From NCBI RefSeq assembly GCF_910596095.1, contig NC_056545.1, positions 1,125,001 to 1,189,000 of the forward strand: DNA of 64,000 nucleotides. Reading direction: 5' to 3'. The notes under the pieces were generated by a model. That model was not told where the DNA came from. It worked only from the letters and a program-made list of their open reading frames with translations, and did no database searches. This document shows, piece after piece, positions 25,901-37,008 of the stretch. The position numbers were made by a program, and so were the translations under genes. Each line of letters begins with the position of its first letter. The first letter of the stretch is position 1. This DNA comes from Thunnus maccoyii (taxonomy: Eukaryota > Chordata > Actinopteri > Scombriformes > Scombridae).

Positions 25901-26393
25901 GGCAACCAGCAAAAAGCAGCCAAAAAGCAGTCAAGAGTCTCAGATAAGACACTATTTTAAAGTTTCCGTCTGCCCGCCCAGAAGGTGCATCCTGGCCAGT
26001 GCCAAGGGTTGCAGAGTTCTGGGGGAGCAGAGTCAGTCGCCTCCTGTTCATGGACAGGTGGGTACAATTCCTGATTGTGGTTATTCTTTTAACAATTACA
26101 TGATTCCTAGTTATGCAGTTTTGATAGTAGCTTTTGGATTCTGGAAGTGAAACAAGCAGAATGGTTCTTAACATACTGTTAGTATGTTGTGGTACATTTC
26201 TTGGCTTTAAGGCAGTAGAATAAAAGTCTAACTAAAGTGCATAACAACACATATTGTGATACATACACACATACTAACATACAATATTGATTGTTCTAAG
26301 ACAAAATCTAAAACTACATTTGTAAGTTCATGGGTTTTACAGTCATCTGCTCTCCTTGATCTGACTGCAAATGGCAGGGGTCCATGCCATTTG

Positions 26394-26396
<3 letters not shown>
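22901..26396 (+). other. Probable 3' UTR and flank of right stonustoxin-like gene
   Basis: Plus-strand AATAAA signals occur at about 23958 and 25086 (TTCAATAAAGTGG). Either could end the transcript, giving a 3' UTR of 1.1 or 2.2 kb. No exon was recognised in the remainder. Confidence 0.4.

Positions 26397-26450
<54 letters not shown>
26397..26450. repeat. (GT)n microsatellite
   Basis: Mirror partner of the (CA)n run at 3589-3635. Its presence in both arms shows the tract predates the inverted duplication. Confidence 0.98.
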
Positions 26451-26451
<1 letters not shown>

Positions 26452-26939
26452 ACTAGGACATGGCATATTGTGCAGCATGTCTTGTGCCTTATACTGGTTT
26501 GCCCAGTGATCAGTTCTTGGGTTGGTCATTCAAGTCCTGAAATCAAAATCCACAGTGGGATTAAAGTTGGTGGCACTCTGTGTGTGACTGGCTCTTTGAG
26601 GTGAGTTATGATAACCAATGGTGGGGGTCTTTTATCCAAATGGTACCATCAGTTCACACTGGGTTGTGAATTGGTCTTCCCATCTTGCTGGCTCCTATAA
26701 CTTGAAGGATCAAAGATGGTTTGGTGACCATGCAGTAGATGGGGGTTCCTTATCTGATTCCTTTCTGTTTGCAGGAGGTAGTTTAGATGATCTGGTCAGT
26801 GAGGAGTTTGGGACTCTCAGTTATATATTATTGGCCAGCATTCCTGGGGGGTTGTTGAAAGAGCTGGTGTGTTGCTTGAGGCTTGTACTGTCTGCCTTCG
26901 AAACATGCAGGGACTTTACCCTGCATCAGTCTTTTTTTT

Positions 26940-27210
26940 TTTTAGGAAGAAAACGTCCAAATTCTCTGATTCCAGTTTTTAAATGTGAATATTTTCTGGT
27001 TTCTTTAATTCTCTATGACAGTAAACTGAATCTTTGGGTTGAGGACAAAACAAGACATTTGAGGATGTCATTTTGGGCTTTGGGAAACACTAATCCACAT
27101 TTTTCACTATTTTTTGACGTTTTGTAGCATAAACAATAAATCAGTTAATTAAGAACATAATTGACAGATTAATCAATAATGAAAATAATTTTTAGTTGCA
27201 GCTGTATGTG
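26940..27210 (+). repeat. Interspersed repeat with TCTATGACAGTAAACTGAAT core
   Basis: Contains the core TCTATGACAGTAAACTGAAT, then ACAAAACAAGACATTTGAGG and a run of AATCAATAATGAAAATAAT. Related sequence in reverse orientation is at about 42690-42860, and shorter pieces lie near 35600-35690. I recognise it as a common teleost repeat. A 169-codon ORF that overlaps it is not a gene. Confidence 0.6.
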
Positions 27211-27543
27211 TGTTTATTGTTACATGTTGACACGCCTCCAATCAACCTGAATCAGTTTAAAGAGGTCGTATTATTCCCCTTTCACAGTTTTATATTTTCT
27301 TTTTCGTGGTCTATTTACAAACATTTTCATGTTTTTATGGTCAAACAGCACCTGGTTACAGCTGCGGCTCCACTTTCAGTGTATTTGACCAAGAACACGT
27401 CTGACTTGGTTGGTTTTATGTGTGTCTGCAGGTTGTTTGAAGACCACACATCACACTGAGCCGCTGACAGAAACATATTGAATCTGACTCAAAGTGTTTG
27501 TTCAAACTTAGAAAATAGGTCAGAGTGTGAGTATGCAACCCAC

Positions 27544-28014
27544 TCTCACAATCTGCATACAAATAACACAACTTTACACTTTAATATTGAGTGCTGTGCA
27601 TTCACCAAAGTCCAATTTTGCATGCAGGTAATATGCCAAGCATTTTTAACCTCTTGGCGCATCATTTAACGCCATTGGTTAGGTTTAGGCACAAAAACCA
27701 CTTGGTTAGGGTTAGAGAAAGATCACAGTTTGGGTTAAAACAGCAAAATGTGATAAACATGTTCCAATGTGAAGCAAAAAATCAACAAGAAGTTGAAGAT
27801 GTCCAGTTTGTGGTCTCAAACAGTACATTCCTGCTTCTTTTGCAAGTTTCTGACAACTAATTATCTAGCCATCCACCAACAAGCAAACATTACCTTATAA
27901 AATAAAGGAAAGTCACATGATATTGACGTCACTCCCCTGGGGCGGAGTAGCGTATCACCTGCATGCAATTTAAAGTGTAAAGTCGTGTTATTTTTACGCA
28001 GATTGTGAGAACGT
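27544..28014. mobile_element. MITE with about 42-bp terminal inverted repeats
   Basis: The left end, CTCACAATCTGCATACAAAT... through CTTTACACTTTA, is matched in reverse complement by TAAAGTGTAAAG...GCAGATTGTGAG at 27970-28011. The centre has GGTTAGGTTTAGGCAC and CCACTTGGTTAGGGTTAG, shared with the MITE at 50131-50776. No transposase is present. Confidence 0.7.
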
Positions 28015-28059
28015 GCTGGAATATAAGATGAGATGATAAGAACAGATGACTGTCTGATT

Positions 28060-28212
28060 CACTGCTTTATTTAAACATCTTTTGCATCTTTAAACATGTT
28101 AAAGTGACTTTTGTTTAATCACAGAGAATGACAATAGTTATAATAATTAGACGAGGATGAAACTAATAATTTCTCCTCTTCTTCATGAAGCACCACTACC
28201 GGTTCCCTGTGA
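28060..28212 (-). other. Candidate last (non-coding) exon and poly(A) signal of the lectin gene
   Basis: The minus strand has acceptor TTCACAG (about 28212) and AATAAA at about 28066. The lectin stop codon at 29457 is followed at once by CAG and donor GTGAGAC, so a 3' UTR intron of about 1.2 kb is plausible. Confidence 0.4.
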
Positions 28213-28264
28213 ACACACAAACACACCTGATCAGCAGACGCAGCACTCAGAGGATCATCTGAAG

Positions 28265-28690
28265 TTTATCTGAAGCTAATATGAAGCTTCAGCGTCCAAA
28301 TGAGTCAAATCAAGTAGATATCTTTCAACGTTACAGTCTTTTTAGTGCCAAAGTTCCTCTTTTTGTTACTATACTTCCACCTGCAGCTCAACAGGGAAAC
28401 ACTGTCCGAGGAAACACAAAGAGGGAATTTGATGCTAAAAAGACTGTAAATGTGTCAGATATCCACTTGATATGACTAACTCAGACTGATGAAGCTGAAT
28501 AGAAGCTTCACACAGACTTTTAAATGACTGTGTGGACACACTGTGGATTTTGGCCTCCATCACTTTCATTGAAAGCACATTTGAAGGATCTTTTAATATC
28601 CAGTATGAACAGGAGGAATGATTAGAGTGAGGAAAACCTCTTTCACTGTTCATATGGACACCTGACTGCTGGTTTAACACACACTGGTGT
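28265..28690 (+). repeat. Interspersed repeat, copy B
   Basis: Same element as 2276-2690, same orientation, only a handful of base changes. It lies within the proposed 3' UTR intron of the lectin gene. Confidence 0.8.
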
Positions 28691-29456
28691 CCATAAAACA
28701 TTTTTGAATGTTCTATTTAATTGTCTTGAATTTTGTTGTTGGTAAAACTTATGAACTGTATTATCAGTTCAGCTCTCTCGGTGAGAACCAAATGTTTTTA
28801 ATGTCTAAATTGAAAACATGTTTGCGCCCAAATATGTTAAATCATAACTCCCCTCAAAAGTTCTTACATTAATTTATGTATTAAAACAAAGTTTTAATAA
28901 AACAAACACTCAGCAGATAAAAACTTTAAAAAAAATGTTCTCAGAATCAGAAGCTTCTACCTGAAATACACCTTCATGTGGTAGAATTGTGATATTATAT
29001 ATTGAGTTCATTAAAGGTGTCTGTTACTTTGACCAATAAAAGAGAACTATACTGTGGATCAGTTTTAATAACCAGAACATCAAAATGTTGAATCTCAATA
29101 TCTCAAAACCGCTCAGACTGCAGATAGAAGCTGATGATTCAGAGGTCATGATATGTGTGGACGGTGCCAGTATCTGTTCCCCATAAAGCTCCGACACAGA
29201 CGATATTGTGAGAAATCCTTAAATGATACACATCCACATAAATTAATCATAATCTTTATTAGTAATAAGCCGCCATTTACAGGTCTTTTTAAATGTTATA
29301 GATTTCCCACCACTGTCTGGGATTCATTGAGAGGCCAATTAAAGAGCTTTATAGCAAATCATACTTTGTGATTCATTGACTAGAACAGATGTCTAAATGT
29401 TAAGATTTGAGGTCATGGAGGAACACCTACAGAAACAGGCAGGTGTGTCTCACCTG
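28691..29456 (-). other. Inferred 3' UTR intron of lectin gene
   Basis: The donor GTGAGAC sits three bases after the lectin stop. Nothing else recognisable is in this stretch. Confidence 0.4.
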
Positions 29457-32400
29457 TCAGACACATCGGGTGGTGACAGACAGGTATTTGTAGGTGTATG
29501 GACAGGGGTCTCCTCCCATCGCTGCGTTGGTCACACGGATGTAACACACAGCCTTATCGTCACACCTGAAGGAGAAGGGACACAATGTTATTCTGCTTAA
29601 AGACATTTAGATCAATCTGACACTCAGTCATACGGAGGCGACCTGCTTCTTCCTGGTCGAAAACTCAAAATAGTGACGCTCAGAAGAAGCTGAAGAATAT
29701 CTCTGCACTTTCCTGATGTCTTTAACCCTGAGCAACTGTGGCGAACCATTCAAATCCTAGTATGAATTATCTTGGGAGATAAAATGACCTTTTACTACAT
29801 GTCAGATGTTTCACCTGTAAAAAGAGTAAATTCAGTGTGCGATGTCTTACAGATTTTGCAGGGTCACGGTAACGTCGCGCCTACAGTTGGTACTTTGTTT
29901 TATCCTGTAGCGCTTGAAGCTCCAACACATGTATTTGTTCTGACGACCGTAGACAGCAGACTCTACACGAAGCGTCTTCCCGTGAACTGGAGAGAGACAG
30001 ACGAGTGGCCGTAAATACACAAAGACAAACAGAAAACTGTGAAAGAAAACATGACGGATGTATCAGACTTACAACATCTGAACTGCCCTAGTTGTCCCTC
30101 ACAGATCAGCCCCTCAAACGCAGAGGGAACTGTATCCTGAGGTGGAGCTGGTTGGATGGAGAACGGACGCCCTCGTCTGTAGTAAAAGGCTAATGGAAGG
30201 TTATTGTTTACTGGTCTGCTGATGCAGGGACACTGAGGCCTGTAGCTGAAGGGAAACATTGACCTGCAGCTGATTCTAAAATGTGGGTAGTGTCCGAAAG
30301 GAACTATTGGGTAGTGTCCGAAAGGAACTATTGGGTAGTGTCCGAAGGGAACTATTGGGTAGTGTCCAAAGGGAACTATTGGGTAGTGTCTGAAGGGAAC
30401 TATTGGGTAGTGTCCAAAGGGAACTATTGGGTAGTGTCTGAAGGGAACTATTGGGTAGTGTCCAAAGGGAACTATTGGGTTGTGTCCAAAGGGAACTACT
30501 GGGTTGTGTCTAAAGGGAACTATTGGGTTGTGTCTGAAGGGAACTATTGGGTTGTGTCTGATGGGAACTTTTGGCTTTTTGCTGATGGGAACTTTTGGAT
30601 TTTTGCTGATGGGAACTTTTGATTTCTTACTGATGGGAATTTGTGTCTTTTTTCTGATGGGAACTTTTGGCTTTTTGCTGATGGGAACTTTTGATTTTTT
30701 GGTGTTGGGAACTTTTGGCTTTTTGCTGATGGGGACTTTTGGATTTTTGCTGATGGGAACTTTTGATTTCTTACTGATGGGAACTTTTGGCTTTTTGCTG
30801 ATGGGAACCTTTGGCTTTTTGCTGATGGGAACCTTTGGCTTTTTGCTGTTGGGAACTTTTGGCTTTTTGCTGATGGGAACTTTTGGTTTTTTGCTGTTGG
30901 GAACTTTTGGCTTTTTGCTGATGGGAACTTTTGGATTTTTGCTGATGGGAACTTTTGGCTTTTTGCTGATGGGAACTTTTGGATTTTTGCTGATGGGAAC
31001 TTTTGGTTTCTTGCTGATGCCACACTTTGGTTTCTTTCTGAAGGCACACTTTGATTTGTTTCTGATGGGAACTTTTATTTCCTTGCTAACAGGAACTTTT
31101 GGATTTTTGCTGATGGGAACCTTTGATTTCTTACTGATGGGAACTTTTGGTTTTTTGCTGTTGGGAACTTTTGGCTTTTTGCTGATGGGAACTTTTGGAT
31201 TTTTGCTGATGGGAACTTTTGGCTTTTTGCTGATGGGAACTTTTGGATTTTTGCTGATGGGAACTTTTGGTTTCTTGCTGATGCCACACTTTGGTTTCTT
31301 TCTGAAGGCACACTTTGATTTGTTTCTGATGGGAACTTTTATTTCCTTGCTAACAGGAACTTTTGGATTTTTGCTGATGGGAACCTTTGATTTCTTACTG
31401 ATGGGAACTTTTGGTTTTTTGCTGTTGGGAACTTTTGGCTTTTTGCTGATGGGAACTTTTGGATTTTTGCTGATGGGAACTTTTGGCTTTTTGCTGATGG
31501 GAACTTTTGGATTTTTGCTGATGGGAACTTTTGGTTTCTTGCTGATGCCACACTTTGGTTTCTTTCTGAAGGCACACTTTGATTTGTTTCTGATGGGAAC
31601 TTTTATTTCCTTGCTAACAGGAACTTTTGGATTTTTGCTGATGGGAACCTTTGGCTTTTTGCTGATGGGAACCTTTGGCTTTTTGCTGATGGGAACTTTT
31701 GGTTTTTTGCTGTTGGGAACTTTTGGCTTTTTGCTGATGGGAACCTTTGGCTTTTTGCTGATGGGAACTTTTGGTTTTTTGCTGATGGGAACTTTTGATT
31801 TTTTGCTGATGGGACCTTTTGTCTTTTTGCTGATGGGAACTTTTGGATTTTTGCTGATGGGAACTTTTGATTTTTTGCTGATGGGAACTTTTGGCTTTTT
31901 GCTGATGGGAACTTTTGGATTTTTGCTGATGGGAACTTTAGATTTTTTGCTGATAAGGACTTTTGGTTTCTTGCTGATGCCACACTTTGGTTTCTTCCTG
32001 AAGGCACATTTTGTTTTGTTGATGATGGGAACTGTTGTGTTTTTGCTGATGCCACAGTTTGGTTTCTTCCTGAAGGCACACTTTGGTTTGTTGATGATAG
32101 GAACTGTTGTATTTTTGCTGATGCCACACTTTGGTTTCTTCCTGAAGGCACACTTTGGTTTGTTGATGATAGGAACTGTTGGGTTTTTGTCGATGGGAAC
32201 TGTTGGTTGCCTGTTGATGGGAGGTTCTGGTTTGGTTTCTCCACCACTGTGAAGGAAAAAGACGGAGGCGGGATGTTAGAAGTGTTATATACAGGTGTTA
32301 GATGTTTTTGAGAAAATTACACTCCAAAAACCCTCATATCCATCACCGCTTCATTCAAATTTCTTGGTATCAGCATCTGCAACATATTAAATGGGTCCCC

Positions 32401-35400
32401 CTTCTGGCAGTGAATGTAATTACAGAAACACTGTTGTCACATGCTTATATCAGAGGTCCGCCGCAGCCAACCGTCGCCACTGTTGTGGCTGTAAAACAAT
32501 GGATAAATTGTGCTGTGCGTATTTGTGATTTCTGATTGTGCTTATGTTCTTGTCTGTGCTGTTACACACTTTACTGGAACCAAACTCCAACAGCTTAGCT
32601 GTGTGGTCATTAAAGTGAATTGAATAAATGGCTCATGCCAAAAAATAATTAGATGATTAGATTTTCCCTTTATAAACTGTAATCAATTTGAAATTGTTTT
32701 CCCTGCAGAAGCCGCTCCTGGAAACTAAAACATGATTAATATTTTGATGATTCTTTTCAGGCAACTCAAAGCACCCAGTTAAGATTAGGTAAAGATATTA
32801 TTCATATTCACATTTACATTTGTCTATGTTTGAAAGAAGAAGATGGATCCAACCACAGACATATAAAGGCATATGAAGATGGACGTAGTGAGCTGTGATG
32901 TCACCCACTGTTTGGGTGGTCATAGACATCCTGTTCTTGTTTCTCGTTGAAGCTGCGACCAACGTTCAAAGTAACGGCAGAAGAATCTCACTTTGCTATA
33001 AAACGTGAAATGGAAGGGAACTGATGCAAAAATGCTAAAATGGGTGTGATGTTCTCTGTTTGACTTGTTTTTGTTAAAACTGGCAGCTGTATTTGGTACA
33101 AGCTGAAATTTTGTTTGCTGATTTCTTGACTGAATTAGTTTCTTTGCACCTGAAAAAATAACAAGATATGATCTGACTTACGTTGAATAAATGTAGACTT
33201 ACTGACATAATCCATACGCTTTCTTAACAATAAGGAATGATTCACAGTTACACCCAAACCTTTTGTAAGAGTCCACAGAAAACTCTTTCTTTCTTTGATT
33301 CAGCCCAAATAACTACAATTTGTCCTCATTTAATTTGAAATAGTTGTTATTATGTCATTATTTTAAGCAATCTGTCGGGGTTTGTGACTAGTAGTGTGTG
33401 AATATTATATAGTTACCAACACTGCCCCTTGCTCCCATTGGACTACAACCCCCATAGTAAAGCTTTGAATAAATTTGAACGATTGCTGCCGAAGCTTCGA
33501 AGCACAAATGAGATCAATATATGGGGGTAATAGATGTTATTGGGTATAAAAATCTGAATATTTGATTTGTTGTTGATTAATGTGTCTGAATAATTCCACA
33601 AGGGATGGGTCATGCACTGTAAGTGACCAGACACACAGATAAATACAGTTGTTTGTCGTCAGCATAGCTATGAAATCTCACATTATGTTGTTGTATAATT
33701 TGGCCAAGTGGGAGCATGTACAGTATGTACCATCACATATTGAGCTGTGGTGTGCACAGAAATAAAATCAGTGAATCAGTGAATAAAAACAATAGATGTT
33801 TACAGGATTTTAGAGATAAACATTTGTTGAGATTTCAAAAGAAAAAAAACAATACAGAAAAAACAGATTTTATTACCCTGTACTCTCCTCAGATGATGAT
33901 GAAGATGACAACGATGTTGATGATAATTCAGAGTTGGCTTGACCTTGAGTGCACATGAATGAGAGCTTTCTGTGTCATCATTTTAATTTCCATGTTTTCG
34001 AAGTTGACTATAAAATTCAGTAAATCCCAGCACAATGTTTGCAGTTTTGCAAATTCTAGAAGAAAATCTAGAAAATAAAAAATTCTTCAACCAAAGCTAC
34101 AAGAAAGACACACAGAGTGAAATGTTCAAGAATTATTGGGAAAATATAACTAACTCAATCTTTTATAAAGAGGTTTGTAGCCAACATTAGCATGTTAATC
34201 TTAGCAAAGCATAGAAAAAACAGAGTCGGATCCAACTTAATTCTAAATTTCAAATAAAGTGGAGACCAGGTCACCACAAACGTGATGAAGCACTTTGAAT
34301 TCAACAGAACACATCTGCACGACCGTAACTGGTCAGTTTTTAGCTTGTCCCTTTAACTGCAAATTGAACTATGAAGAAGACGTGAACATCATTAATAACT
34401 CTGATGAAAAACTGCAGTGGTTACAATTGTTCTTATATTAAGACATGAACGAGATACTGTTCATTCTTGTATATTCCTGACAGTTCATGTGGTTTTACAT
34501 GAATGAATTCAAGCATGAAGTCATGATAATTAATGTACACTTACCATAAAATTTTAAAACGTTAGCTTGTCCAACAGGTTAACATCACTTTATATATCAT
34601 TAGCCAGGTTGTTTCTTTTTAGGTAATTTAATGTCGTCAACAAATCTCATGTTTGGATCCAAAAGTATTGTGTGTGTATCAAAGCCTGATATATCTTATT
34701 ACTCCGTTGTTGTCAAGAAACTATTAAAAACACGTCAGTGAGTCACAGCGCTGCACTGGGTGACATGTTCCTTCATCATGAAGAGTTTGGTCACGTTAGT
34801 TTGTTTAGAAACGGCTCCAAAGACTAATAACAGCATCATGTTTTCAGTCTCCAGAGAGTAGTTCTGTGTGAGGCAGATGCTACTGAGCATGTGCAGGAAC
34901 AACAACTTCTGGACTTTGTACTACATTATAAATTTCTCAAAGAACTTCAGTATAATGGAGCCATTTCTAAACAAACTAATGTGACCAAACTCTTCATGAT
35001 GAAGGAACATGTCACCCAGTGCAGCGGTGTGGCTCACTGATGTGTTTTTAATAGTTTTTGGACAACAACGGAGGTCTGTGGGAGAAATGTGACTGAGGGC
35101 TACAGTTGGATCTTTGGTGGAAAATCACTGCAGTTCCTCTTTAAGTTGTGTATCAGTTAACTATCATCATGTTTGGTGTCAGTACTCACCGGTTAATGAC
35201 AGCAGAGCGAGCAGGACAGCCAGAACTGAAAGACAGGTGGACGTTTAGTACATTGTTTCTTCTCCCAAACATTATTTAAAGATATTTTGCTCCGTAACAT
35301 GTTGCAGTGAGATTCAGTGATGAGTGAAGTGAGTGAACAGCAGTAAAATGTTATCAGAGTGTACTCGCTCCTTTTCCTGTTTTTGTCAGCTGTCAGAAAG

Positions 35401-37008
35401 TGTCCTTCACTGTTACCATGGAAACACAGCTTTTAGCTCAGAGGTAGCCTGAGGGTCGGGTGGGTCATGAAGTCTCCTGCAGCTACAGTGACTTTATTAC
35501 CTCTAACTTTGTACAGTTTTACAGATTCGTCATATGTGATGATTTTATTTGGACCTTTCTGGGAATTACATCACCCATAACTGTAATGATTATATTTAAT
35601 GTACTTTTTTTTTAAAGAGTTAAGATGGTTAGTCAATTAATCAATTAGTCAGTTGACAAAACAAAAAAATCAACTAGCACTATTTTAATATTTGTTTAAT
35701 CTTTGCAGCCATTCTTCAAGCAACATCAGCTTCTCCAATGTCAGGAATTACTGTATATGTATATGAAAATCAGATTTTATTATGTTTAAATCAGAGATAC
35801 CTCATCAGTACTTCATGGACTCACTGGACATTTTTTTACTATTTTCCCAAATTTAATTTTTATTAATTAAGAAAACAGTTGGCAGATTATAGACAACAAA
35901 AACTTTCCCCTCCACCTCAAGAGGAAACTTAAAGGGTTTTTTTGTACTTATCAAGACAGCTGATTAATGCCCCCTCCTGTCTAATGTCCCTTTTTTGGCA
36001 AAATATTTTTATTTAAAGTCATCTCCCTCCGCCCAGAACACTTTCTCACAAAACGTATAAAAGACACATTCATATCTGAAAAGGACAAGACCAAGAAAAA
36101 CAAAGTTTGTTTTTGGGATTTGTCTGTTTAACATCAGAAACATCTCAAGATCTCTTTGTAGACTTTTGCTGCAGAACGTTCTCTCTCTGTCTCCTCGTTT
36201 TCTGTCATCTCTCTACTGTCAAACTCTCTAATTTGGTCATCCTCTATCCTGGGAGCAGTAGGTCATGACCTCTGTGTACTGAGGTTGGCTGGGATAAGCA
36301 GCTGTCTTGATAAGGCTGGCTCTCTACAGACTACATGACTTCAGTTAACTTTAATTAGCGTAGTGTCTTGTTTATAGTTCAATGCCCAATAGAGGCACAG
36401 ATGAGTGAAGAATAACTTTATTTGGAGGTAGTAAAGTTAAGGTTTTTGATGAAGGGTTTAAAAACTCTTTTCCAGGAGTAGACGGCAGAATTGAGCAGCA
36501 TAGTGCACAGTGTTTCACTTGTACTGTAACTCTGTTCTCCTCGATCGAGCTTCAATAAATGTTTCTGCGTAACACATCCTGCTCTCCTTCACTTTGGGTC
36601 AATCAGCTCTACATCAATTCCTTGACAAAGGCAGAAATATGTCCAGAAAATATTTTTTAAATAGATATCTCGGGCATCAGTGGTTCTGGAAGTTAAAGTC
36701 CTGTTCAGATTTTCAACAACGTTTGACAACGTTTCACAGTTTGACAGATTGGATCAGAAGGAAACTCTCTTGGTTGAATCATGAGAGCAAAAGATAAAGA
36801 AAATTTTGAAATGAGGAAAAACACTTTCAGGACAATTGCAAGCTCAATATCCCTGAACAACCAGCTCACTGTCTTTTGAACAGTCACTTCATGTTTTTGC
36901 TGCTAACCTTAATGTACATATTAAAGAGCGCAGCCTGGTGTCAGCGCTCAGAAAGGCCAGTCGATTCATATACTCACAGGCCAGCATGGTCGGCTTCAGC
37001 CGGTCCAT
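29457..37008 (-). CDS. Secreted repeat-rich rhamnose-binding lectin
   Basis: Five coding exons: 36978-37008 (ATG), 35190-35225, 30073 to 32238 (or 32246), 29851-29986 and 29457-29565. Exons 1 and 2 join in phase into a signal peptide ([11 protein letters not shown], then [11 protein letters not shown]). Exon 3 is one open frame of about 720 codons. It has roughly 80 tandem 8-residue repeats, mostly VPISKKPK and, nearer the lectin, VPFGHYPI. Its 3' end and exons 4-5 make a full rhamnose-binding (SUEL-type) lectin domain with all eight cysteines: CEGQ, FRC, SAVYGR, the DPC motif and TYKYL. The total is about 825 residues with the 32238 acceptor. Family members bind rhamnose or galactose on microbes and in fish eggs. 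The long repeat is unusual, because typical fish lectins of this type are one to three such domains only. The repeat frame has no internal start codon, so it is easily missed. The start of exon 3 is uncertain: the first AG (32247) leads to another frame that stops at 31603. Confidence 0.82.
30281..32235 (-). repeat. 24-bp coding minisatellite inside lectin exon 3
   Basis: About 80 copies of a 24-bp unit (plus strand consensus ATGGGAACTTTTGGCTTTTTGCTG). The low-coordinate part (30281-30570) uses a diverged unit, AACTATTGGGTAGTGTCCAAAGGG. All units preserve one open minus-strand frame. Near the high-coordinate end, units alternate with variants encoding cysteine (KCAF, KCGI). Confidence 0.95.
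31020..31620. repeat. Higher-order repeat, 264-bp period
   Basis: Blocks of 11 units (264 bp) are repeated essentially identically. GCCACACTTTGGTTTCTTTC and the variant ATTTCCTTGCTAACAGG recur at steps of 264 bp (start points near 31017, 31281 and 31545). This points to recent expansion by unequal exchange. Confidence 0.9.
32247..34701 (-). other. Intron 2 of lectin gene
   Basis: Lies between the 36-nt second exon and the repeat exon. I see no further exon, and no clear repeat beyond AT-rich tracts. Confidence 0.55.
34702..35074. mobile_element. Foldback MITE with about 120-bp inverted ends
   Basis: The left end, CTCCGTTGTTGTCAAGAAAC and on through CACTGGGTGACATGTTCC and TCATCATGAAGAG, is matched in reverse complement at about 34955-35074. 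The spacer is about 130 bp. It lies 115 bp from lectin exon 2. I recognise it as a frequent teleost repeat. Confidence 0.75.
35226..36977 (-). other. Intron 1 of lectin gene
   Basis: Splits the signal peptide codons. The donor is GTGAGT at 36977 and the acceptor TTTCAG at 35226. It contains a possible plus-strand LTR: TATA-like GTATAAAAG at about 36055 and AATAAA at 36553. This part is weak. Confidence 0.6.
36000..36610 (+). mobile_element. Possible solo LTR
   Basis: A TATA box (ACGTATAAAAGACAC) is followed about 500 bp later by TTCAATAAATGTTTC and a pyrimidine-rich end, the usual order of promoter and poly(A) signal in an LTR. I could not find terminal TG/CA with a target duplication, so this is a low-confidence call. 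Confidence 0.28.

Larger units (their letters stand above)
20740..26644. repeat. Right arm of large inverted duplication
   Basis: Reverse-complement partner of 3388-10221. Similarity is highest across the 3' end of exon 2, intron 2 (134 bp in both copies), exon 3 and the first few hundred bases downstream. It then falls off with several large indels. Confidence 0.9.

Noticed and set aside
26618-27127. 169-codon plus-strand ORF
   Set aside because: Overlaps the edge of the duplicated arm and a common dispersed repeat. No domain or splice context.
30281-32235. CRISPR-like regular repeats
   Set aside because: Units are adjacent without unique spacers, and the genome is eukaryotic.
30480-32252. 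590-codon plus-strand ORF of MGTFGFLL repeats
   Set aside because: It is antisense to the lectin repeat exon. A 24-bp repeat is open in several frames by default, and it has no upstream or downstream exon support, whereas the minus frame joins a signal peptide and a lectin domain.
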